Shown here: in pieces, positions 30,887-39,405 of the stretch
Position numbering within the stretch: the stretch's first letter is position 1
How the letters are laid out: every line of letters starts with the position of its first letter
Source of the DNA: Lysobacter capsici
Lineage (GTDB): Bacteria; Pseudomonadota; Gammaproteobacteria; Xanthomonadales; Xanthomonadaceae
Length of the DNA stretch: 64,000 nucleotides
Direction: 5' to 3'
Assembly (NCBI RefSeq): GCF_018732085.1
Contig: NZ_CP076103.1
Coordinates: 1,054,001 to 1,118,000 of the forward strand
Notes under the pieces: model-generated
Seen by the model: only the letters and a program-made list of their open reading frames with translations
The model's database searches: none
What the model was told of the DNA's origin: nothing
Made by a program: the position numbers and the translations under genes

Positions 30887-32902
30887 TCAAGGCCCCGGCA
30901 CAGCCCCCGGCACCCGATACTGCGATTGCATCCGCAGCACCTCCACCCCGTTCTTCGGATGCGCCTGCTGGATCATGGTGAAACCGGTCAGCGCCCTGCG
31001 CACCTGCGCATGCGCGTTGCCATCGTCGGGCTGCGGCAACCACAGCGCGGCCGAATCGAACGGCTTGTTGAGCTTCAAGGTCTGGGTGGTGCCGATCCAC
31101 AGCGGCGTGCCGTCGGACAGCACCGCCGGCGCCGGCCACAGGCGCAGCGCGTATTGAATATCCGGGGTCGGCCCGTCGCGCAGCATCAGCAAGGTTTCGG
31201 CCTGCGCGTCGAGGGTCGCCGGCAGCACCACTTGATCGCGCGCCGGGGTGTCGTCATCGAGCAAGGCAATCGTCGCCAGCCAGTCGGCCTGCGGTTGTAC
31301 TCGCCAGCCGTTGGCTTCCAAGGTCGCGCGCAGCGGCGGCAAGGGCCCGGCGATCTGCAGATCCAGCGGCCAGCGTCGGCGCGCGTCGCTTTCGTTGCGT
31401 TGCGCGGGCAAGGTGGTCCAATCGTGTTTCCACCACGCATCGGCGTTCAACACCGTGGTCGGCGTGGCCGAGGCGAACTTGGCCAGCAGCGCATCGGCCG
31501 AGCGCGGCGCATGCCACAGCGCGGCGGCGACGAACACGCTGTAGAACAACCATGCCAGCGGCCGCATCCAGAACGAACGCGCGACGTGGCGGCGATAGGC
31601 GATGCCGAGCACCAGCAGCCAGACGATGCCGAACAAGGTGCCGCCGACCAGATCGCTGGGCCAGTGCGCGCCCAGGTACAGCCGCGAAAATCCGACGAGG
31701 GTGGTGACCACGCCGGCCAGCAGGTAAGGCCATACCCGCTGCCGACCGGGCAACTCGCGCGCGATCAACACCGCGAAGAAGCCGAACACGATCGTGGTCA
31801 TGGTGACCGCGACCGACGGGAAGCCGAAGCCGGCCGGCGCGGTCGGCGGACGCGGCATGTCGATCGCCGCTTCCAGCAACGAGGTGAGCGCCAGCCCGAA
31901 CACGATCGCGCCGACCCAATGCGCCGCGGCCATCCAGCGCCGACGCCAGGCCAGATAGGCCAGCACCGCCAGCGAGGCCGGGGCCAGCACTTGCGCGTCG
32001 CCGAGGCAGGCCAATGCGGCCATCAGCCGGTCGGCGAGCGGATTGCGCAGGGTCCACATGAACTCGTGGACGGTGTGATCGATCTGCAGCGGCCCGCCGC
32101 TGGCGAGCAGGGTCGCCAGCAGGGTGAACCAGATCCAGCTGATCGCGAGCAGGCACACCGCCAGCATCACCAGCGAGGCCGATTCGGGGCGGTTCGGATC
32201 GATCAGCGCGCCGGCATAGCGGCCCAGGTGCGGATGCGCGCGGGTCCACAGCAGCGCGCGCGCGAGCAGGTTGTTGGCGTGCGAGGCGAACCAGCGCCAG
32301 GTGTAGAGCACCGTCGCCCAGACCAGCGCCACCGCGATCAGCAGCGCGCCGAGCACGATCGCGAGCCGGTCGGCGACCGCCGCCACCGCGTCGTAGGACG
32401 CGCCGAGCACCCAGCCCGGCGCGAGGAACAGCGCCGACCAACCGACGCAGGCGACGAGGCTGGGCAAGGCGTAGCGACGCATCGGCATGCGCAGCATGCC
32501 GGCGATGGCCGGCACGAACGGCCGGATTGCGCCGACGAAGCGGGCGATCAGGATGCTCTTGCTGCCGTGGCGGTGGAACAGGGTTTCGCCGCGGTCGAGC
32601 CACTGCGGATAACGCGAGAACGGCCAGCGTTGGCGCAACTGCGGGCCCCACCGGTAGCCGATCCAATAGCTCAGGCCGTCGCCGGCGAACGCGCCGAGGG
32701 TCGAGCAGGCCAGCGCATACGGGCCGTTGATATGGCCCAGGCCGACCAGGGTGCCGACCGCGAACAGCAGCGGCAGCGCCGGCACCACGATACCGAGAAT
32801 GATGAGCGCGTCGCAGAAGGCGATCAGGAAGATCACCACGCCCGCGGCGATCGGATGGGCCGCGATCCATGCGGTCGCGCTTTCAAGCCAGGCTGAGTCC
32901 AT
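30887..32902 (-). CDS. DedA-PAP2-LssY_C multidomain membrane protein
   Basis: The 671-residue protein joins three modules. Residues 1-210 are a DedA/SNARE-associated domain (GDGLSYWIGYRWG, RFVGAIRPFVPAIAGMLRMP), expected to handle lipid carriers. Residues 235-430 are a PAP2 phosphatase-like domain with DMPRPPTAP and GFSRLYLGAHWPSDLVGG. Residues 470-671 are a LssY C-terminal domain (NGWRVQPQADW). The layout is that of Legionella LssY-like proteins. In the PAP2 part the usual PSGH motif reads PSVA, so one catalytic His is missing while the SR...H...D motif is kept; activity is therefore doubtful. About 12 helices are predicted. Confidence 0.88.
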   Translation of the reverse strand: MDSAWLESATAWIAAHPIAAGVVIFLIAFCDALIILGIVVPALPLLFAVGTLVGLGHINGPYALACSTLGAFAGDGLSYWIGYRWGPQLRQRWPFSRYPQWLDRGETLFHRHGSKSILIARFVGAIRPFVPAIAGMLRMPMRRYALPSLVACVGWSALFLAPGWVLGASYDAVAAVADRLAIVLGALLIAVALVWATVLYTWRWFASHANNLLARALLWTRAHPHLGRYAGALIDPNRPESASLVMLAVCLLAISWIWFTLLATLLASGGPLQIDHTVHEFMWTLRNPLADRLMAALACLGDAQVLAPASLAVLAYLAWRRRWMAAAHWVGAIVFGLALTSLLEAAIDMPRPPTAPAGFGFPSVAVTMTTIVFGFFAVLIARELPGRQRVWPYLLAGVVTTLVGFSRLYLGAHWPSDLVGGTLFGIVWLLVLGIAYRRHVARSFWMRPLAWLFYSVFVAAALWHAPRSADALLAKFASATPTTVLNADAWWKHDWTTLPAQRNESDARRRWPLDLQIAGPLPPLRATLEANGWRVQPQADWLATIALLDDDTPARDQVVLPATLDAQAETLLMLRDGPTPDIQYALRLWPAPAVLSDGTPLWIGTTQTLKLNKPFDSAALWLPQPDDGNAHAQVRRALTGFTMIQQAHPKNGVEVLRMQSQYRVPGAVPGP

Positions 32903-32950
32903 CGGACGATTATAGGCAGCGCTCTCTGTGGCGCGGGTGACTGGATGGGG

Positions 32951-33104
32951 CCGGGAATCGGGAATAGGGAGTCGGGAATAGTGGAAGCCGGATGCACCGG
33001 TTGGCTTGCGTCAACGAGCCCAGGGCCTTTTGCTGTTCCCGATTCCCGATTCCCGATTCCCGATTCCCGATTCCCGATTCCCGATTCCCGATTCCCGATT
33101 CCCC
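32951..33104. repeat. Facing GGGAATC heptamer arrays, element B
   Basis: The left array (32951-32980) has about four copies of GGGAATC/GGGAATA. The right array (33036-33104) has about nine perfect CGATTCC heptamers, the longest in the window. The interior is 55 bases. The right array ends 19 bases before the start codon of the kinase-like gene. Confidence 0.85.
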
Positions 33105-33123
33105 GCGAAGTACACTTCCCCCA

Positions 33124-33783
33124 ATGCCCCCCGAAGTTACCGAAGTGGCCGCGCTCAAGGCCGACAGTTTTGGCCGGATCGCGTTGATGCGCGACGGCGA
33201 CGGCCTGTTCGTGCGTCGCGATCTGGCCCATGTGCCGTGGTGGTTGCGCTTGCCGGCGTGGTGGCTGGCGCGGCGCGAGGCGCGCGCGCTGCAACGTGTC
33301 GACGGCCTGGAGGCGACGCCGCAGCTGTTGCGCTGGGACGGTCGCCGGCTCGATCGCAGCTATCTCGACGGCGCGGCCATGTACCAGCGCCCGCCGCGTG
33401 GCGATCTGGCCTATTTCCGGCAAGCGCGGCGCCTGCTCCAGCGCCTGCACCAGCGCGGCCTGGCGCATAACGATCTGGCCAAGGAGGCCAACTGGCTGGT
33501 GCTGATCGACGGCACCCCGGCGATCATCGACTTCCAACTCGCCACCCGCGGCGATCCGCGCTCGCGCTGGATGCGCCTGCTCGCGCGCGAGGACCTGCGC
33601 CACCTGCTCAAGCACAAACGCACCTATTGCCCGCAGGCGCTGACCCCGGTCGAACGGCGCGTGCTCAAGCGTCATTCCTGGCTGCGCGAAGCCTGGTTCG
33701 CGACCGGCAAACCGGTCTACCGCTTCGTAACCCGGCGCATCCTGCACTGGGAGGACAACGAGGGGCAGGGGCCGAAGCCCTGA
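33124..33783 (+). CDS. Small protein-kinase-fold protein (RIO/lipopolysaccharide-kinase-like)
   Basis: The 219-residue protein carries a compact kinase-like catalytic core: LAHNDLAKEANWLV, matching the HxDxxxxN catalytic loop, then GTPAIIDFQLATRGD, where the metal-binding Asp is kept and DFG reads DFQ. The N-lobe is short (FGRIALMRDGDGLFVRRDL) and the glycine-rich loop is not obvious. Relatives are annotated as serine/threonine or LPS kinases; the substrate is unknown. The start MPPEVTEV lies just after the heptamer element, with only a weak GAAG upstream. No TM helix is evident. Confidence 0.75.
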   Translation: MPPEVTEVAALKADSFGRIALMRDGDGLFVRRDLAHVPWWLRLPAWWLARREARALQRVDGLEATPQLLRWDGRRLDRSYLDGAAMYQRPPRGDLAYFRQARRLLQRLHQRGLAHNDLAKEANWLVLIDGTPAIIDFQLATRGDPRSRWMRLLAREDLRHLLKHKRTYCPQALTPVERRVLKRHSWLREAWFATGKPVYRFVTRRILHWEDNEGQGPKP

Positions 33784-33787
33784 CGGC

Positions 33788-33924
33788 CGGGAATTGGGAA
33801 TTAGGAATCGGGAATCGTTGAAGGGGCGCTGCGATCTGGGGCGCGACGATTGGGATTAGGATTGGGTTTGTGCTTTTGCTTTTGCTTTTGCCGTACCGAT
33901 TCCCTATTCCCGATTCCCCATTCA
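33788..33924. repeat. Facing GGGAATC heptamer arrays, element C
   Basis: The left array (33788-33817) has about four GGGAATT/GGAATCG units. The right array (33897-33924) has about four CGATTCC/CTATTCC units. The interior of 79 bases includes a (GCTTTT)3 stretch. The right array ends 11 bases before the SDR start codon. Confidence 0.75.
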
Positions 33925-33935
33925 CGGCCATATCC

Positions 33936-34754
<819 letters not shown>

Positions 34755-34840
34755 GTCGGTCGTGATCGACGCGTAGAGCGCGGGCGCCATCTCACTTACG
34801 CAGCGCGTCAGCATGAGCGTGCCGTAGTGACCGCAGCCCC

Positions 34841-34938
34841 TGTAGGAGCTGCGCGAGCCGCGACCGCGGGAACGCAACTACGACGAACGCTGCGCCGTTG
34901 CCGTGATGGCGCGGTTGCGGCTTGCGCCGCTCCTACAG
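34841..34938. repeat. TGTAGGAGC-type hairpin repeat, copy A
   Basis: TGTAGGAGCTGCGCGAGCCGCGA and its near complement TGCGGCTTGCGCCGCTCCTACA bound 98 bases. Related units lie at 50376 and 50508, with half-copies at 53042 and 58322. No gene lies in it. Confidence 0.8.
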
Positions 34939-34989
34939 GTAGCCCACGCGGCTTTCGCCTGAAGTCAGATTTCATTCCCGGCGCTGCGA

Positions 34990-35508
34990 GGCATGTTACT
35001 CGCGAGGCGAACAGGACACCCGAAGGGCGGCGCACATGGATGTGCGCCGTGCGCCACCGAGACAGGATGTCTCGTGTGGCGCATGCCCGCGTCTGCACCG
35101 CACGCGCGGGCTCTTGATTCAAAGAAAAGCGTTTTTCTTTGGTTACCTTTCTTTTGTCGCTTTTGACAAAAGAAAGTAACTCGGCCGCTTGCGGACGAAA
35201 GCTGTTGATCCTGCCTTTGGCTTGAAGGCTTCAAAGCTTGAAGCTTGAAGCTTGAAGCAACATCAAGAGCTTCCGCCACTAAAGCGGCGGGTAACTTTCT
35301 TTTGTCCAGAGCCACAAAAGTCCGCCTGGATTCCCTTCGGTCAAAAGTCACCAAAGAAAAAGGCGTTCCTGTTTCGAATCAGGAGCCCGCGAGTGCGGTG
35401 CATACGCGGGGGTAGGCCACACAGGACATCCATGTCCTGGGTGGCCTACGGCACGCATCCATGCGTGCCGCCCTCCGGGCCTGCTATTGCATCGCGAGTT
35501 ACAAGCTG
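34990..35508. repeat. Large imperfect inverted repeat of about 520 bp
   Basis: The left arm (about 34990-35185) and right arm (about 35285-35508) are imperfect reverse complements along most of their length. Matching blocks include CGCGGGCTC(T/C)TGATTC, the AAAGAAAGTAAC/GTTACTTTCTTT motif, the ACAGGA(T/C)AT words and GGAGGGCGGC. The centre (35186-35284) contains GAAGCTT repeats. No transposase or other gene lies inside. Confidence 0.7.
35236..35258. repeat. Tandem GCTTGAA heptamer
   Basis: About three copies of AAGCTTG(A) lie at the centre of the large inverted repeat and could form part of its loop. Confidence 0.5.
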
Positions 35509-35538
35509 CGCCGGGCCAAAACCAAAGCTAAGCTTCAA

Positions 35539-35578
<40 letters not shown>

Positions 35579-35621
35579 TACGAGTCGATCCGGCAAGTCT
35601 CGACGCAATCCCGCCCACTTT

Positions 35622-35650
35622 TGTGGGAGGGAGCTTCAGCCCCGACCGCG
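35622..35650. repeat. Partial TGTGGGAGGGG-type repeat
   Basis: Only the left arm is present (TGTGGGAGGGAGCTTCAGCC), with one inserted base relative to the full family at 21965. The right arm is missing, so this is a decayed copy. Confidence 0.6.
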
Positions 35651-35685
35651 ACAATCGAACAACCACGCCAGCCCAACCAGCCCGC

Positions 35686-37275
35686 TCACTTACCCGGCCG
35701 CTTCAACGCATCCGCCAACGAATACAACAGATCCACATAGAACCGCTCCCCTTCCTCCAACCCCGCCACCTTCGACTCCTTGAGCGGTTCCACCACCATG
35801 TACTCGTTAGGCGCATGCGCCCCGCTGCCATGCCCCAACCCACCGGCGATCATCGGCAACCCCAAGGTCTGGGTGAACACGTAATACGGCGCACTGCCGC
35901 CGATGCGCGGCGCGACCGGCGGGGTCTGTCCGTATTTGCGATACACGCCCAAGGCCGCGCGCGTCAGCGGCGCGTCCACCGAGCTCTGCGCCGGTGGATA
36001 GCCCGACAATTTGCGTATTTCGATGTCGTCGAACCCCTTCGCATCGAGTTGCTTGCGGATCAGCGCCAGCGCCTGATCCGGCGTCTGGTCCGGCACCAGG
36101 CGCGAGTCGACCTTGGCCACCGCGCGATGCGGCAGGATGGTCTTGACCCCTTCGCCGGTGTAACCCGCCACCAGTCCATCGATATTGAGCGTGGTGTCGA
36201 ACAACTCCGCCGCGGCCGCGTCGCGGAAACTGCGGCCGTTCTTCCAGCGCGCCGCGCCCAGCGATTCGAGCTGCTTGGCCTGCTCGCGCTCGCGGCCGCG
36301 CACGATGCCGTTGAACAAGCGCTGTTCTTCCGCGTTCGGCGCGCGGATCGCATCGCGATAACCGGGGACCGCGATCTCGCCGTCGGGCGTGGTCAAGGTC
36401 GCCAGCGCCTGCACCAGGCGCCAACTGGGCGAATCGAGCTTGGCGGCGAGCGAGCCATGCACTTCGGCGCGCTGCGGTCCGCCTGTCTTGGCGTTGCCCT
36501 TGGCTTCCAGTTCCATATAAAGAATGCCCTTGACCCCGAGGAACATCGACGCCTGTCCGTCGCGATCCTGGGTGTTCATCGGGAAGAACACGCCGTCGGC
36601 CTTGCGCAGCTGCGCCTCGTACTTGGCGACCACTTCCGGATAATGCGGCGAACCGAGCTCTTCCTCGCCCTCGGCCAGCACGATCAGGTTCACCGGCGGT
36701 TTGCCGCGCACCTTGATGATCGCGTCGAGCGCATTGAGGAAGGCGCGCTGCGGACCTTTCTGGTTGGTCGCGCCGCGCGCCATCAGCACTTTGCCGAGCG
36801 CGGGATCGTCGACCAGGGTGCCGGCGAAGGCGTCGACCTTCCAGCCGGTCGGCTCGATCGGCTGCACGTCGTACATCATGTAGACCACCAGCGTGTGTTC
36901 GGCGCCGGCGTCGTAGTAACCGTAAACGCCCGGATGCCCCGAGGTCGGCACCAGCGCGGTGTCGCGAAAGCCCAGGGTCTGCAGATCCTTGCGCAGCAAC
37001 TCGGCCATCTGCGCGATGCCTTGGTTCTGCGCGCTGATCGACGGCTGCCGCACCCAGCGCTGCAACTGGGCGAGGTCGGCGTCGCGATGCTGGTGCAGGT
37101 GCGCGTAGACGTCGGCGTAGTCGCCGGCGAAGGCCGGCACGCTGGCGGCGTCGAAGGCGGCGGTTTCGGTGATTTCGATCCTGGGCGGCGTGACCGCCGC
37201 CGATACGATCGGCAGCAAGGCCAGTGTCAGTGCGGCGGACAACAGCGAAGCGGTGCGGCGACTGCGTGAACTCAT
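35686..37275 (-). CDS. Exported M20-family peptidase-like protein
   Basis: The 529-residue protein has a signal peptide (MSSRSRRTASLLSAALTLALLPIVSA). An M20/M28-type fold follows: YMMYDVQPIEP, ARGATNQKGPQRAFLNAL, the catalytic-acid block EGEEELGSPHYPE, a dimerisation domain, and the late GGLGHGSGAHAPNEYM motif. In the standard family the first metal motif is HxD and the second contains Asp-Lys-Gly; here they read MxD and Asn-Gln-Lys-Gly, so two metal-site positions are changed. The others are intact. It may be a subfamily with an altered metal site or weak activity. It is divergent from argD. Confidence 0.82.
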   Translation of the reverse strand: MSSRSRRTASLLSAALTLALLPIVSAAVTPPRIEITETAAFDAASVPAFAGDYADVYAHLHQHRDADLAQLQRWVRQPSISAQNQGIAQMAELLRKDLQTLGFRDTALVPTSGHPGVYGYYDAGAEHTLVVYMMYDVQPIEPTGWKVDAFAGTLVDDPALGKVLMARGATNQKGPQRAFLNALDAIIKVRGKPPVNLIVLAEGEEELGSPHYPEVVAKYEAQLRKADGVFFPMNTQDRDGQASMFLGVKGILYMELEAKGNAKTGGPQRAEVHGSLAAKLDSPSWRLVQALATLTTPDGEIAVPGYRDAIRAPNAEEQRLFNGIVRGREREQAKQLESLGAARWKNGRSFRDAAAAELFDTTLNIDGLVAGYTGEGVKTILPHRAVAKVDSRLVPDQTPDQALALIRKQLDAKGFDDIEIRKLSGYPPAQSSVDAPLTRAALGVYRKYGQTPPVAPRIGGSAPYYVFTQTLGLPMIAGGLGHGSGAHAPNEYMVVEPLKESKVAGLEEGERFYVDLLYSLADALKRPGK

Positions 37276-37524
37276 GGCGTTTCCCTCGTCGTAGGCAAAC
37301 TTGAAGCGGGCGGGGCGCGAAGCGCCGATGCGGCGGGTCGGGCAGATCGTGCAAATACGCCGCAACCCGCGGCCCCGACCATCGGCGTGGGCCGATCATG
37401 ACCGCAACGGCGGCGGCGCGGTGGGTCGTAGCGCCCGCATCGCGCAGCGCCCACCGCGGACACTGCAACCGCCGCAGCGATCGGCGACAATGGCCGTTCC
37501 GCTCCCCACCTCGTTGCCGCCCCC

Positions 37525-38745
37525 ATGGACACCGCCTCGCTGTACGCGCTTTCCGAGCGCTATTACCTGCCCGTCTATCGCCCGCGCCGGATCGTGCTCG
37601 ACCACGGCAAAGGCTCGCGGATCTGGGATCTGGACGGACGCGAGTACGTGGACTTCGGCGCCGGCATCGCGGTCAACGCGCTCGGCCACGCGCATCCGGC
37701 GCTGATCGCGGCGCTGACCGAACAGGCCGGCAAGCTGTGGCATACCAGCAACGTGTTCATCAGCGAACCGCCGCTGCGTCTGGCCGAGCAACTGGTGTCG
37801 GCCTCGGGTTTCGCCGAGCGCGTATTCCTGTGCAATTCCGGCGCCGAAGCCAACGAGGCGGCGATCAAGCTGGCGCGCAAATGGGCCACCGTGCAGGGGC
37901 GCGAGCCCGAGCGCCGGGTGATTTTGAGTTTCCGCGGCAGTTTCCACGGCCGCACCCTGGCCGCGGTCACCGCCACCGCGCAGCCCAAGTACCACGAAGG
38001 TTTCGAACCGCTGCCGCCGGGTTTTCGCTACAGCGACTTCAACGATCTGGCCGCGGCCGAAGCGGCGATGGCCGACGGCGCGGTCTGCGCGGTGCTGGTC
38101 GAACCGGTGCAGGGCGAGGGCGGGGTGACGCCGGCCACCGATGCGTTCCTGCGCGGCCTGCGCGAGTTGTGCGATCGCCACGGCGCGCTGTTGATCCTCG
38201 ATGAAATCCAGTGCGGCATGGGCCGCACCGGCGAGTTGTTCGCCTGCCATGCCTATGGCGTGACACCCGATGCGGTGACCCTGGCCAAGGCGCTGGGCAG
38301 CGGATTTCCGATCGGCGCGATGCTGGTCGGTCCCAAGGCCGCGCAGTCGATGCAGTTCGGCGCGCACGGCACCACCTTCGGCGGCAATCCGCTGGCGGCG
38401 GCGGTGGCCGGCGCGGCCTTGCGCGAACTGCGCTCGCCCGAGCTGATGGCCAACGTCGAGCGCCAGGCGCAGGCGATCCGCGCCGGACTGGCCGCGCTGG
38501 ACGCCGAGTTGAATCTGTTCGTGGAAGTGCGCGGCCGCGGCCTGATGATCGGCGCGCAGTTGCGCGAAGAACACGCGGGCAAGGCCGGCGAAATCCTCGA
38601 TCGCTGCGTCGAACACGGCCTGCTGACCCTGCAGGCCGGTCCGGACGTGCTGCGTTTCGTGCCCGCGCTCAACATCGGCGACGCCGACGTGGCCGAGGGG
38701 CTGGCGCGTCTGCGCGCGGCGCTGCTGCAGTTTCTCGGCCGCTGA
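37525..38745 (+). CDS. argD: Acetylornithine aminotransferase (class III, ArgD/AstC-type)
   Basis: The PLP enzyme transfers an amino group between N-acetylornithine and 2-oxoglutarate in arginine synthesis; related members act on succinylornithine or succinyl-DAP. The 406-residue protein shows LHTSN-like [57 protein letters not shown] and the PLP lysine in [13 protein letters not shown]. No other arginine gene is adjacent, so the exact substrate is judged from the family. It is followed after 24 bases by a HIT gene. Confidence 0.88.
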   Translation: MDTASLYALSERYYLPVYRPRRIVLDHGKGSRIWDLDGREYVDFGAGIAVNALGHAHPALIAALTEQAGKLWHTSNVFISEPPLRLAEQLVSASGFAERVFLCNSGAEANEAAIKLARKWATVQGREPERRVILSFRGSFHGRTLAAVTATAQPKYHEGFEPLPPGFRYSDFNDLAAAEAAMADGAVCAVLVEPVQGEGGVTPATDAFLRGLRELCDRHGALLILDEIQCGMGRTGELFACHAYGVTPDAVTLAKALGSGFPIGAMLVGPKAAQSMQFGAHGTTFGGNPLAAAVAGAALRELRSPELMANVERQAQAIRAGLAALDAELNLFVEVRGRGLMIGAQLREEHAGKAGEILDRCVEHGLLTLQAGPDVLRFVPALNIGDADVAEGLARLRAALLQFLGR

Positions 38746-38769
38746 GCGCGGCGTGCGGCGGCATCGGCG

Positions 38770-39195
38770 ATGAGCGAATACGAGTGCGTGTTCTGCGACA
38801 TCATCGCCGGCCGGGCGCCGGCGAGTTTCGTGTATCGCGACGATCGCGTCGTCGCGTTCATGGATTTGCGTCAGGCCGTACCCGGCCACGTGCTGATCGT
38901 GCCGCTGCGGCATATTCCCGATCTGTACGCCATCGATGAGGCGACGGCGGGACAGTTGATGGCGATCGCGGTGCGTATCGCCAAGGCCCTGGCCGCCGAT
39001 CAGCGACCGGCCGGGCTGAACCTGTGGCAGTCCAATGGCGAAGCGGGCGGCCAGGAAGTCCCGCACGTGCATCTGCATGTGCAGCCGCGTCGCGTGGACG
39101 ACGGCATTGTTCGCCTGTATCGCCACGGCTTGCCGGTGCCCGCCGATCGCCCGAGCCTGGATGCGCTCGCCGAACGCATCGCCGCCCGGCTTTGA
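38770..39195 (+). CDS. HIT-family nucleotide hydrolase/transferase
   Basis: The 141-residue protein has the HIT signature HVHLHVQP (residues about 96-103) and the N-terminal CVFCDIIAGRAPASFVYRDD and PGHVLIVPLRH blocks of the HINT/FHIT type. Such proteins cleave nucleoside phosphoramidates or dinucleotides. Its specific substrate is unknown. It follows argD closely on the same strand and is probably co-transcribed. Confidence 0.9.
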   Translation: MSEYECVFCDIIAGRAPASFVYRDDRVVAFMDLRQAVPGHVLIVPLRHIPDLYAIDEATAGQLMAIAVRIAKALAADQRPAGLNLWQSNGEAGGQEVPHVHLHVQPRRVDDGIVRLYRHGLPVPADRPSLDALAERIAARL

Positions 39196-39360
39196 CCCGC
39201 GGGGCTGAGGCAGTCCGCGCCTGAGACAAACGCTTTCCGCGGCCGCCGACAGGCCGGAAGCATCCGTACGAGCGCGGCTCTGCGCCGCTTTTCGCAACGC
39301 TTCGCGTCGTTTTGCGATGCCCCGATCGCGGCTAAGGGGCTTTACGCGGGCTTTTGGATC

Positions 39361-39382
39361 AAACGATAATAATTCTCGTTTG
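39361..39382. promoter_or_regulatory. Fur-box-like site upstream of the siderophore receptor
   Basis: AAACGATAATAATTCTCGTTTG is a 22-base imperfect palindrome close to the Fur consensus built on GATAAT hexamers. It lies 24 bases before the receptor ATG, in a local AT-rich patch. Iron-repressed expression is the expected consequence. Confidence 0.7.
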
Positions 39383-39405
39383 CTTCAACTTCGGAGTCCC
39401 CCCGC

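Noticed and set aside
33036..33104. Heptamer array considered as a CRISPR array
   Set aside because: The unit is only 7 bases with no spacers, and no cas gene is present.
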